Assembly: GCA_039654915.1 (NCBI GenBank)
Contig: CM077594.1
Location: 17,669,001 to 17,733,000, forward strand
Reading direction: 5' to 3'
DNA: 64,000 nucleotides
Source of the DNA: Aquilaria yunnanensis
Taxonomy: Eukaryota > Streptophyta > Magnoliopsida > Malvales > Thymelaeaceae
Part shown: positions 21,165 to 33,480 of the stretch, in pieces
Numbering within the stretch: the stretch's first letter is position 1
How the letters are laid out: each line of letters opens with the position of its first letter
The notes under the pieces: generated by a model
Seen by the model: only the letters and a program-made list of their open reading frames with translations
Told to the model about the DNA's origin: nothing
The model's database searches: none
Position numbers and translations under genes: made by a program

Positions 21165-24100
21165 TCACCTGAAAAGATTAGGAGCTGGAATGCCATACCT
21201 GTTACTAAATTTTTCAACAGCATCAGAAGCATACAGAAGTGTTTCGTTGGCCTTCTCTAAGGCCATATAGAGTTCCCTTCCTCCTGTGAGACGGGCAATG
21301 ACCCATGCGTTGTTCTTTGCTCTTATACAAATTTCCATGCTCTTGTCACGACCTGCATTCTCTGATCTTGCCCTACTCTTCTCCAGATCCACTTCTTCTC
21401 TAAGTTTATTTAAGGCAAGCAAAGATTCCTATATTATCAAACAGCAGCATATTTCAATATTAGTTTCCCGGTAGAAGACAGTTTGTATTTGATTCTCACT
21501 CCCAGAAGCTACATAGGCTGTAAGCCTATTGGTGTCTAATTTGAGAACCTGTTAACACTCCTGAGATGACATGATCAGTCATATAAAACCGGTCACTTGT
21601 TTTCAAAATGACGACTGTTTTAAAAATGGGTTTAGAGAAATCAAATAGAACCCCCTCAGCTCTCCATCTTAAGATTATAAATGCCATAAAGTATTAATTA
21701 AAGAAAACGCACCTCTTCCCTACCTTCATCAAAGTCGCAACTTTTGCTGGCGGTGAAGCCCTGGATATGTCTCTATTGGCATCGACTAACAAGTAGCGGT
21801 ACCCACTGACATGATAAGCATTTTCACCACCCCATCCTTTCGACAATTTTTCTTCAACTTTTAGAATTTTTACTGATGCCTGAAAATGATATCATAAAAG
21901 ACAGAACTTTAGCAGTTGGCTATTCTTAACCAAACTAATTATAGAAATATGTAACTTCCCTGGTAATATGTTGCATTAAAAATTAAATTAGGCACAATAT
22001 GCCCTACCCTGATTTAAATTTCATATCATGTCTATTCAAAAAGCATACATAAGATGCAAATTTTATTACATAAAATAACATAGAGGCCGTCATCAATTTC
22101 ATTATCATTAACATCCTCCCTTGTTTATTGTAAAGTTGAAAAAACTGAATGCCATACCATAGCCTGACACATGAAACAAAATTAAGAGGATGCTGAATTC
22201 ATGCAGAGAAGCTTTGAAATGAAAACAACAAATTACACACACACAAAGAAACGTAAGAAAAGGAGTTTAAAATTTTCCCTTAACAGTCTAGAGCAAAAAC
22301 AGATATCAGGGCTAACTTATTTCCAAAATTAAGTACAAATTCTACGAAGTTCACAATAGTGTAAAGTTTTGAGTAAAATATATTGCATGTTTGAGAACTG
22401 ATTGACACATTAATGCTGATAATAGGGTGAATATTTTCAGGAATGTATTTTTGTTCAGTTGCATATTTACTTGACAGGGAACATTTTGCAGCCCGTAAAT
22501 GCAAGCACTTACATTTTCAATGATTTGCTGCTTCACCAGTGCAATACCTTGCTCACCATTACGAATCGAAGAAACTGGAAATAGGAGGAGTAATGTAAGG
22601 GTTCTATACTGGAAACCACAAAGGTACATTCTCTCCTCTGTCTGCCTTAGCCACACTGTTGGAGTGACTAAATTTGAGGTACCAATCTCCATTCCCCAGA
22701 TATCACTGATAAGAAAACCATCCTTCCCTTTAGACCACTTGTCTGGCTGTAGGGGCCTTATAACATGAGAAATATTATCTCCAGCACGAGATGCATCCTG
22801 TGATCCATACAACTGCTCTGAGATAGAACCGGTAGAGGCTAAAGTAGAGACACTGAGAGTTTGAGATGAAGTTCCTTTGCTAAAATAAGACCAAGAACTT
22901 GCTCCAGATGACAATGCACGTGGGCTCAATCTTAAAACAGCATATGTAAATAAACCTACTGTATCCTCCTGAAATAAAGACCACTTCAAAGATAAGCATC
23001 TGATAAACAAAGTTATCTAACGGAAAAGAGCAGGACAACTAAATGGGCTTCAGATGTTAGATCATACGGGTGATAGCGTGGTGGACACCATCAGATCTTG
23101 AAATAAAATCAGTGAGGAGCATGATGCAGTGCCAGCACATGATTCAAGTACCCGGACAAGTGACTGGATAAAAAAATAATGCATGTTATCAACAACAGAA
23201 GCAAATAAAAACTATATCAAAACATAACTACTATATCAAAACATTACTACAAAATTCAAAAACTTTTAAGGTCTGGGAATCGAGAATTCCATCAACGGAC
23301 CTCAACAATTCTCTTTTAGTCCACTGAATCTTATGTCAAGATTTTAGAACACTTTAGGCAGGTGAAAGACAGCTAGAAACACAATACCCTGAAAACATAA
23401 TCCCGAATCCCTAAAGTTCATAATTACTTGAAACACAATTCTAAAGACAAACCTGCACTTCAATAGCAGCATCCCGTCCCACAGTTAACATTTGTACAGT
23501 TTGACGCTCCTTTAAACAATCACTGTACAATGGCAATTGCAATTTCTTTCCAACCAGAAAATCTGCCTCAAAGACAAATTCACATGTAAGGCAAGATTGG
23601 AAAGGAATTTCAACATTACTTGTTAGCCAATATCCAATGAAGGCCATTTGATACGGCAACTTCAGCATTACCACAGCAGCACTTATCCAAGGGAGATCGC
23701 TTGAGAAATGCTGGCAATTAGTGACTTACAATGAAGCATTTGAATTCAAAGACAACCAAACAAATGAAATCATTCTACTAAGAGCAACTTTGACGACTTT
23801 ATAGTTAAGTACCTTTGAGATAGTCCATAATGAACACATACAAGTGAGATCGGACTAATCCTCCTCCTGGTTCTTTTTCAATCAATGCTCTTATAGACCC
23901 ATGAAACATTCTGAAAAGAAAGTGAACTTCCTTCAGAACCTCTCTTAATGCTTCAATGCGCCATATGGTCTCTGATTCCTTACTTTTTTCAACAACCTAT
24001 TTGGGGAAGGTATGAACCAGAGATCAGAAGGAAATGTTGTAGCAACAGCAGTCGTGCAGTACACCACAAAAACCTTAATCCATCAAGCAATCCCCCTCCC

Positions 24101-25754
24101 CCCACACACACCAACACACTAACATTCTTGTGTGTGTTGTGCTTAATGTAATTCCATCTATGGCATGTTAGAACTCATTGGACCAGAACATGTTCTTGCA
24201 ATCTCAAGAAGCAAATCAGAGACATACATAAAACTGTTGATCAGAAGAAGCATATAAAAATATTAACAAAAACTTCAGACAAGAAAAATGAAACACACTA
24301 AGGACACTATCAAGTACTGATCCCAACTTACCCTCTTATTGATCTTCTTATTCAAAAAAAAAAAATTCATGATATTAGGAACTTACAGCTAATGATCAAC
24401 TTAATTCAAGTAGCTGAGTTATTACAGCCAAAACAACTAATTCAAGTAGCTAAGATAACCATGGAAACACACCATCACCATCCAGATGTCAGGCTCAGCC
24501 TCATAAAAAACATGAGAGTGCCTCTCGGCTTCAATAACCTCACAAGCAGCATTTGGAGAAAAAATCCTGCACAAGTTACGAAAAATATGATGTGCTGATT
24601 CTATTAGAAATTATAAAATTGAAATTCATTCCCCATAGAAAAAAAGGCTCTTATACTAGATGCTGGAAGAATATTGCCTAGAGAGATCAAACCATATGCA
24701 TTAAAAAGCTGGGGAAAAGGAACCAAGAAAAGTGAGATAAGTTAAAATATATGAGCTCAGCTCATTAAGATCAAACAGTAGAATCTTCCTTTCCAGTTTT
24801 TTCTATTTTACCAAACAAAGGAAGATATGTAATGCATGGCAGCTGTGTAGATTAACCATCATCCTTGATTAGCACATAACTTTTCCCTCCAAATCCTCAA
24901 AAAGGCACAGGCGAAAAAATGAGTTGTAATAAGATATGAGATGGCAAAAATTGTTTCCAAACTGAGGAAGATGTATTAAGACATTTTCGATTAATTTATC
25001 CAGGTAAACAATGTCCCAGCTCTTTTATCCTTTCCATAAGGGTAGTCTTAACTAGTGTGATGAACAATAGGCAATTGACGGGAGTTAGAATAATAAGCAT
25101 TTTCTGTGCAATAATATGGATTGACAATATCAAGCATATGTCAAATTACAGAAATGGAATTCTGCAACTAAATGGAGCTGAAAAATAACACTCTAAATAC
25201 CAATGACAGCGCTGGCTTTGCACGATGTGCTAGATGCAAAATATCCGAGTTCCAAAAGTTAGCTCAAATAAACAGTGCAACAAGCATGGAACGCGGTGAG
25301 AATAGAGCTAAAGAGAATATTTTGACACATATGACCAGACTAGCATCTCCTAACACAATGCAGTGAACTAATTGCGCAAACAAATCCATAACAAACCAAA
25401 ATGACAAGGAAACTCGATTCTTGCCAGCTTCGTCAAAAATGTTCCAGAAACACTTAGAATTAACCCGAGAGACAAGACATGGCAATTAAGAACAAAAGAT
25501 AGCAGATTCAGCTCCAATAAAGAAGTTACATGTTTGCTTCAGATTGAATTCAAGAGAATAGCAGCTACTAACCGTGTAAATGTTATAAGTCCTTCGCTAA
25601 GCCCAATCACGGAAAGCTGGGTTGGAAAGGGCAAATCAGCAGGATGGAAAAACAAGATTTTTTCCAGCTCCTGCCCCTCATATTGTCCCCTTCTCAGATC
25701 AAATATGCAAAACTGAAGGTTTTCCGCAGTAGTACTAGCAGATGCCAAACCCAT
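21165..25754 (-). CDS. CCZ1: Vacuolar fusion protein CCZ1 homolog
   Basis: CCZ1 with MON1 forms the Rab7 guanine-nucleotide exchange factor on late endosomes, needed for vacuolar trafficking and autophagy. Exons (minus): 25754-25573, 24566-24473, 23996-23813, 23562-23453, 23163-23068, 22968-22513, 21879-21724 and 21428-21165. All boundaries are GT/AG and phases agree: 1542 bases, 513 residues, close to the plant family length. Landmarks: N-terminal longin-like part 'ENLQFCIFDLRRGQ', 'IFSPNAACEVIEAERHSHV', 'DFLVGKKLQLPLYSDCL', 'TPTVWLRQTEERMYL', 'LSKGWGGENAYHVSGYRYL', and C-terminal 'ANETLLYASDAVEKFSNRYG'. The start is the first ATG of exon one. A 5' UTR intron (25776-25915) precedes it, with a UTR exon from 25916. 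The C-terminus ends 'IPAPNLFR', which may vary between species. The gene looks intact. Confidence 0.93.
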
Positions 25755-25915
25755 AATCTCTACAACTTCATTAACCTAGACAATTACCCAGGAAGAAGCG
25801 TGAAAATAACATCAATTGGACAAATTTCTAACAAGTTTGAGGGAAAATAAAACAACTCTGAGAAATCATACATTCAAATTATCATGAAAATATGAAATTC
25901 GATAGTTTCACTTAC

Positions 25916-26010
25916 CGATTACTTCGAAGAAACTCATGGGAGATCGAGCGAGCACATTTGCAGAGATTTAAGCACCAAACCGAAATCGAACTTTTTTGTA
26001 TTTCAATTTT
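25916..26010 (-). other. CCZ1 5' UTR exon
   Basis: The minus strand shows TCGAAGTAATCG|GTAAGTG, a strong donor. A matching acceptor TTGTCTAG| at 25776 lies 21 bases before the CCZ1 ATG. The upstream limit is a guess. Confidence 0.5.
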
Positions 26011-26130
26011 AACTGAAATCGAATCAAAATACCAAATTAACCTAACGCAAACCAAACTGTTAATCTCCGATGAAAGTCAAGCCTAGCTAGACTTTCGTAA
26101 GTTTGAATATTAGGTAACGTGATGGGGGGC

Positions 26131-27512
26131 CTAAATTCATACTTGACCCTCGAACTTTAAAACTCAGACACATAACCACCCAACTATAACTCGGTAGTGC
26201 CAAACTTCGCAAATTGGGGCACATAAGCCCTCAACCGGCAAAAATATAACTTTTGCTAACCTAGGACTCAAGACAGAAAGGAGAATGTTCATGAAGGACA
26301 TAGTTGGCGTTCGGCCCATATCTCCAGGGAGCTAAACTGGCTACTGCTCATCAAAGGAACAACGAACAACCAACATACATAACAGGTTGAAGTTCTTTTA
26401 TGAAAATTAATTTTTTTTCTCTCTCTACTTATCTAAAGTTTTTAAATAATCATGAAAATGAGTTTATAGTGGGTTATAAAACTACCAACTGCAGCAATTT
26501 TTTCTACATTCACTTCCAAAAAAATAAAAAATCAAACCTCTTGAGTACTGGTAAAGAACTGTGAAAATAATTAAATCCTTAAAAAATAAATTAAATCATT
26601 CCTTATACATCAAGCTTGTTTAGATTATTAATAATGTGTTAAAAAATTTTATTTCTATATATAATATTTATTTATCTAAATTATTTATTTATTGAAAAAT
26701 TATACTTTAAGAGTTTCAAATAGTATTTTAAAATATACATTTTATAAGTATCATATTTTTATTTTTTTTAATTATTTTAGGATTTGTAAGTTAATGAATT
26801 GATAAAAATTAAGGCTTTATAAAAAAAAAGTATCATTCAATTGATTATTAGGCATAAATAGTACTCCTTCCCACTTTTGGCACTTGTAAAAATATTAATT
26901 ATTAAGCTATTACTTGTAAATTTTAGTGGCTTAATTCAAAATTTTATCAATGTTGTAAAATTATTTTATAACTTGAGAAATAAAAGAAATAAAATGAAAG
27001 CTTTTTTATAGTACAAATACCTAATCATACTTTGTTAAACAATAAGGGACTATATTGTAATCTCAAAGTGAAGTTGAAATAAGGATAATATGATAAATTA
27101 ATGATTAAAAAATTTGATAAATATGAAATTGTTGCAAGGGATTTTGAAATTAATCAAAATAGTATTTATTGCAACCTTTATGAGATAAAAGAGGTGTTAG
27201 CTTTTAATATTTAACATTTTTTTTAGACAAAAGAATAAGTAAAAGTGAAAAAAATCCATTAATAAGTGACTTTTTAAGTTCATTAATAAGTAAAAATGAA
27301 AACAATTCATTAATAAGTATAATGCCAATTAGGCCATTTAAGTTCATTCTCCCTTTCATTTTAAGTCCTGAAATAGGCAACATGACATTTCCTTCAGTTA
27401 AGGGTATTATGCATCCCACAGTACAAATTTTAAGGGTTGGTTGGTCCCAAATTATAGTTGGAGGAATTATATGTCTAAGTTATTAAAATTTGGGGGTGAA
27501 GTATGAATTTAG
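26131..27512. mobile_element. Long-TIR non-autonomous element (unclassified)
   Basis: The left end starts CTAAATTCATACTTGACCC. The right end, in reverse complement, starts CTAAATTCATACTTCACCC. Similarity continues for about 60-70 bases through 'AACTTAGACA' and 'CCAACTATAA'-like sequence on both sides. The interior is AT-rich and has no recognisable protein. No unambiguous TSD was found, so the superfamily (Mutator-like is possible) stays open. Confidence 0.6.
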
Positions 27513-27673
27513 AGCTAAGATGTTAGTAACCCTCCCCGTTTCGTGCTTTAGTGTTTTACGAGTTACGTCTTAAATAAACAAAACGAACATGAATGACCTT
27601 ATTTGTGTTCGTTAGTTTAATTTTAAAGAATATATTCATGTTCTTGCCCATTTCTTAATAATAACATTGCCTT

Positions 27674-28098
27674 CAGTGGCGGAATCAGGATTTTTGGTTC
27701 GGGGGGGCAAGCCTGGAGGAGGGTCGACTAAATCCGAAAGAGAGAGATGGCATCGCAGCGAGGCAAAGCTGGAGATTGGGACTAATTCGTACTAAGTAAA
27801 ACATTAGGGTGCAACTCGTATAAGTTGAAAAAATTTTGGAGAACTAATAGTGTATTTAGGTCATGTTAGAATATTTGTTTAAGGCTAGAGGGAATAATTA
27901 CTCATTTGGTCACTGTTTTCTTTAGCACCTACCTCACTGCCCTCCCATCTTCATATTCTTCCATTATTTTCGAGGGAAAAAATGCATTTTCAATCCCTAA
28001 TTTTTCTTAAATTAACCAATTAAGTACCTATATTTAAATTTTTTCAAATTTTTTGAGGGAACAGCGGCACCCCCTGCCCCTACATAGGTCCGCCCCTG
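27674..28098. mobile_element. hAT-type non-autonomous element, 425 bp
   Basis: The TIRs are CAGTGGCGGA at the left and, in reverse complement, CAGGGGCGGA at the right. A perfect 8-bp TSD ATTGCCTT lies at 27666-27673 and 28099-28106. There is no coding capacity. An 8-bp duplication and CAGGGGCGGA-like ends fit hAT. Confidence 0.88.
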
Positions 28099-28274
28099 AT
28101 TGCCTTTAACCAAACAAACTGAAGAAACGAATACTTCATAAAAACACCCTTAAATGATTATGCACCAGAATAATATGAATAAATGTGTTTAACAAAAGTA
28201 AATGAATAAACAAATGAATGAACAAAACAAAAATATAATAAATAAATGAACTTACAAAAATAAATAAATACTCT

Positions 28275-29680
28275 CTTTGTGCCAAAAAGGATCAAAAGTA
28301 TTCCTTTTTTGGCCTTTTCAAAAAGGATGAAGCATTTCTTTTTTTAGAAACTTTTTAATATTCAATTTACTTTATTATTCTCATTTAAACTTTCATTATA
28401 CAAAATTTAAAAAAAATATCTTTTCTTTTTTAATTTTTATTAAAACTCTCACTACATAAAACACTACAAGAAAAATGGAAGATCGCAACTGAAAGTCAAT
28501 CGCTAGCCACTGCAGTCACTATTCAGTCAGCATAAATAATGTGTTCTTTACCTGGTGATTGCTAGGCGACTAAAAATATTAGTGATTGCATTCGAATTTT
28601 AAACGACTGCATTTAAAGTAAAATCCACTCAACTGACTAGTAACTATACTCGATTAACTAGCGACTAACTTTTCAGTGGCTCATTCCCTAGCTCCCTTTA
28701 AAACCTAAGTAAGAATCCTTCTTCTTTATGCTCATTTTCCCAGCTCCCTAAAATTCTTCCATCTTTAAGTTATCTTCTTCTACTTGTTCTTTTTCAATTG
28801 TGATTCTTCTGGTTTTCGAGTAATGTTGTATAAGATAAGAATTTGGGATGGTAAGAAGAAGAATAAGAAACCACAGTGAAGAGGAAAAAAATTTAAGAAA
28901 GAAAAAAAACAGAAAACAATTATGTTTGAGAGAGCAAAGAAATTTGAGAAAGTAAAAAGAAAAAAAATGATGTTTTATGTAAAAACATTGTATTATGTTG
29001 ACTTTTATATTTTGATATCTAAGTTGACTTTTATATTAATCTAAATAGATTTTACCTAAATTTTAATTTCATTATTTGATTATTTTATTTTTAATGATTA
29101 AAATAAGTTAATACTTATACCAATTTATTATAAATATCAATTAAATAATAAATAAAAATTTGAATTAAATATTTATAGTAATTAAATAACAATTGTATTA
29201 AATAATAATTAAGCTTTTTAAAAAAAAGGTCCTTAAACTTGCAGTTGCTACATTAGCATCTGAACTTACAGTCGCTACATTAACAACTGAACAAGTTAGT
29301 CGCTGCTTCTAGGATGTCCTACAATGCTCTCAACTAAATGTTGACTGAGTATGTTAGTCACCATTTATAGTCAAGATGCAATTGTGGTGCTATAGCAACT
29401 AGGGAATATCCAACTGCTCTCTTCAGTCATTGCCCAATCGAGAATAAAAGTACTTATTGACTAAAATGTGACTGGGATGGCAGTCGCTATCTTGCATCCA
29501 TCTTATAGTAAAATCTCAAAAAAAAAAAAATCTAAATTATCATTTAAACTCTCAATAAACATAACCCAAAAAAGGATTTTTTTTAACTTTAGTTTCAGGA
29601 AAAAAAATGTAAAAAGTATTATAAACTATCTAGACCTTAATCTTCATACCCAAAGAAATGCATCATTCTTTATGGGAGTA
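28275..29680. mobile_element. Possible Stowaway-like MITE split by a CACTA element
   Basis: The left boundary TACTCTCTTTGTGCC (28270s) and right boundary, in reverse complement TACTCCCATAAAGAATG (29680s), share Stowaway-like ends. Internal 'GATGAAGCATTTC' and 'GATGCATTTC' also correspond. The CACTA element 28462-29510 lies between the halves. Similarity is modest. Confidence 0.4.
28462..29510. mobile_element. Non-autonomous CACTA (En/Spm) element, about 1.05 kb
   Basis: The left end is CACTACAAGAAAAATGGAAG. The right end, in reverse complement, is TACTATAAGATGGATGCAAG, with matching flanking bases GATAGCGACTG / GATCGCAACTG. AAA lies on both sides as a 3-bp TSD. Subterminal GTCGC/GCGAC-type motifs recur many times at both ends, as CACTA transposase-binding arrays do. 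There is no transposase ORF, so it must have depended on an element elsewhere. Confidence 0.85.
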
Positions 29681-30529
29681 AATGAGTCAATGAACAACTA
29701 AATAAACAAATGGATAAATAAAAGAATGAATATAAAAAAATATTAATTAAACTATTCGTGAATATAAACAAACTAACAACGCTTAGTTTATGTTTTTTCA
29801 TTTAACTTAAACCAATATAAAATTTTATTTGTCTTTATTCATTTACCTAAAGAAACAGCATAGATTAACTGCCACTGAGCCAATCATGAATAGTTCACCA
29901 AAAGTTCTATTTGTTTACAAATTTATTATGAGTGAATCTGTGATTGAATTTCACAAATAATGTTTGATCTTTAATTATCATTTTATTGTAGTCCTAAACC
30001 TATTAATTATTCTATTTTGGTCATAAGTTTATTAAAATGATTTCATTTTGGTCTTTCACCAACTGAATCCATTAGCCCAAAATAATTGTTTGATACAAAA
30101 ATTTTGAAATTGTAATTGAATTTTAATTATTCAGTACCTATTTTCTAGTGAACTTAAATTGTGCAACAATTCTTTAATAGTAAATAGAAAATTTAAATTA
30201 ATAGTATTTTTTTAGTGAAATAAGTTTGATTTACAAAGAGAAAAAATTGGTGATTTAAATTATCTATTAACTATAAAAAAATTGTCCAAATTATTTTTAT
30301 CGTAAAACAGTGATCGAATAGTTAAAATTATGATCTAGAATGTTACTATTAGACAATTATTTTAAGTTAAAAAATTCTATCTAATGCAAACTAGAATAAA
30401 ATATTTTTAATAAGTTTAAAACCAAACCAGACAGTCAATAGGTTAAGTACTAAAATAAAACAATAATTATGCAATATACCTTAAAGTTTCAACGAAAGGC
30501 AATTGTTCCCAAACTACTAATAGGCTCTA
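29511..30529. other. AT-rich intergenic DNA
   Basis: Contains TAAATAAA/GAATGAA-type low-complexity runs (29690-29760) and simple AT-rich sequence. No gene seen. Confidence 0.5.
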
Positions 30530-33480
30530 TTCACTTGTGCACAAAGATAGATAATGGGCTAGAGGAGTCGCAGGGGTAAGACCTTGTGGAGGCTCCTCCA
30601 ACACTCAAATCAGTAAAGACTGCAGTACACAACATAGGGAAAAGTAAGAAAGGTACTCTATGAGTATATAGTTGAATGGTGAGTTTAATGGGTATATCCC
30701 TAGTTCTCAAGCCTATATAAGCTTAATTGGGCCTCTATTTTTAATTCGGCCTTATGCCTAATAATCAGGCAACCATCAAGTTTACTTTGGGTCATGGGTA
30801 GCTAAGAGTAAACTATCATACCTATAACTTGCATAGGTCATATACTATGACTCTTGTGTGAGTATGATACATCAAAGATGTGAATAGACAATGCAAGTTA
30901 TGAAACATTAAGAACTAAGAAACTCACCAGATACCCTAATTGCATATCAGGGGGAAAATGAAAGAAGAAAAATGCTCTATTCCTAAACCAAAAGTGATTG
31001 AAGAATGGCTATGAAGGGTCTTAAGACAAAGACTCATGGTTTGGAAGAACTTGGAAGCATTAAGGAGCAAAAATTTAAGGAGATCCACAAAGGGGACTCT
31101 GAGCACACCCTTATGTGCCTTTATGTGAACTTGAGGGCTCTAAACCCTAAAACCCCAAGGGAAATTGTGTAAACTTAATGCCTAAAGACATGATACAACT
31201 GAGGGCGGTTACATAAGCCCAAGAATTGTGAAAAAAACATAAGAAAGAACAAGAACACACTAGAGTGTACTAGAACACTCTTAAGTGTTACGTGTAACCA
31301 TGTGCTTATGAAAGCTCTAAAGCCTAATGTCATGAAAGAAAATACATGAGATTGATACTTATCATTTAAATGAGAATGAGGGCTACATTGTGGGCTAAGA
31401 AAAGGTGGAAAACACAAAAAACACTTTAGACAACACAAAAGTGCTCTTGAATGCACTTTAAGTGTGTCTATGTTCAATGCAAAGTTTGAGGGCCTAATTG
31501 GCTGAGTTAATTGATGAAGTGGGTGTTCAATATGTGCCACTTAAAGAGTAAACAAGGATAAAATGAAGATTTGAAGGAATTGAGCTGCTTGGAGGAGGAT
31601 TTGACAAAAAAATTAGTCAAGAGTCCATGGCGGCTTGGTCATTCAGCCACCATTTGCTTTGTAGTCTTCAAAGGCAGCTTCATTATAGCTTCTTAGCTAT
31701 TTCTTGGCTGTTTCCTAGCTCATTTATAGTTTGTAAATACAACAAACATATACCAAAGACTTGTTAGACACTGAAACACAAGCAAACCAAAAGACAAAGC
31801 AAGTTAGCCAAAACTAAGACTAAGTATGGCATATCAACTATGGCGTTCTTCATGAGCTGCTGTCTTCTTGATTTCCTAATATTTTCTTACCCTCTTCTAC
31901 TTGGCCAAACCTCTGCTGAGACACCCTAGAGCTACCAAAAAGAAAGAAGGTAAAGAAGAACAAAAACAAGACAAATTTGAAGCATGATGGTGCAAGACTA
32001 GCTCATGGTGGTGTCTACATTTGATGCTTATGTTCAATAATGTGTGATCAAGCTTTCTTACTGCCATTTCAACCATAAGTAAGGGCTCATATGAGCTTCT
32101 TCTCTTATATTTTGAAGGGAAAAGGCTACCTTAGGGGATGGCTAAAGGCCAAAGGTACCTAAAGGCTATATGTGCATTAAGCACTATGGTAAGCTAGCTA
32201 GTTTGCTTTTGGAAAGCGTAGGGTTTTTGTTCAAGTTGGGCCAAGCTTGATTAATTACCTGGAGCTATATGTTAATTGAACCTAATCATAATGATCACAC
32301 GAAAAAACTACGGAAAAATCATGCTTGCTATGTTAAGGAAACCGTGTGTATGTGGTGTGTGTGTTTGTGTGCTTCTCTATTTGTATATGTGTGCTAACCC
32401 CTATTTTGTATATACATGTTTTATGTATTATTCTGTATGTGTTGTTTTTAGTGTCTTCTATGTTTTTGGATGTAGGTTATTAAGCAAAGTTGGAGGTTTA
32501 TATGTCTAGCAATGTTTTAAACATTGTGAAAGCACTAGGTGCTGTATTGGGTCTTTACTGAGTACCTGTATACTCACGTCCTCTTTTGCCTATTTTAGGT
32601 AAAGAAGTGGAAAAATGAAGGGCTAAAGGACCTTTAAGAGATGTCTATGTATAGAGAGGTATACTTTAAAATTTATGGCTTATGAAAAGGAAACATGAAA
32701 AATTTCATAAAATTGAACTAATGATTATGTTCTGTTGCTGTGTTTGTAGGCCCTGATGGCTGCAGTAGAAGTTGCTGTGTTTGGCTCTATCCTAGTATGG
32801 GCTAAGACCAGGAGAGTAATAAAAGAGTTATGGCCTAAGTGTCAGGTCAAAGTGATTGTAGGCTTAAAGACAGTTTAAGCCTTGTTTGTATCATGCATGA
32901 CACTTAGTGACCCAAACTTTTGTGTACATAACTTTTGGGCCATGTAGTCCCTCTTTGTAAATTTTGGCCTATACATATTTGTATATAATTGAAGGCATGA
33001 CCTATGCCTTGAATGTATTTTGGGCTTAAGTAAGCCATAAGGCACTAAGTATGGTATGATGCAAAAATGCATGCATGGTCTGTAATATTAAACTAATGTG
33101 TATGCATGTATGTGTGCCTATGTGTGTGTGTATATGTTTTGCACTAGGTAGGCCCTAGTTAGCCTTAAAGACACTAAGACACACACTCATAAGCCTACCT
33201 ATACTTATGCACCCCATATGCTTTAAAAGAAGATAATGAAATTGGTTAAGTAAATGCATTCACTAGATTAACACATTAAATTAATAACTTAATGTGTTAA
33301 AGTAGCAATTTAACTTATTAAACTATTAATCTAAATGTTAAGTTGAGGTTAAAAATCATGGGAGTTGGAGTCTAATTCACCCTATGGAACCAACTAGGTG
33401 GTTAAAAACAATTGATTGATCCCTAATCTCCTAAAAAGATTTAGGGTGGGGGTGAATTAGGCCCTGACATGAACAATTGA
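30530..33480. other. Anonymous 3-kb stretch, possibly an old long LTR
   Basis: No protein family is recognisable in any frame. Composition is more balanced than the neighbours. The motif TGAGTACCTGTATACTCAC near 32558 followed by a T-rich tract and AG|GTAAAG, plus TTTTGTAAATTTTGGCC-like sequence near 32952, recall the 3' half of long Gypsy LTRs. A (GT)n tract lies near 33120. No paired copy, PBS or polypurine tract was found, so this stays a suggestion. Confidence 0.25.

Noticed and set aside
22499..22768. 89-codon plus-strand ORF
   Set aside because: Antisense shadow of the large CCZ1 exon (22513-22968).
32276..32509. Cysteine/valine-rich small ORF that could look like a secreted peptide
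   Set aside because: Encoded by (GT)n-type low-complexity DNA; no signal peptide logic or homologous spacing of cysteines.
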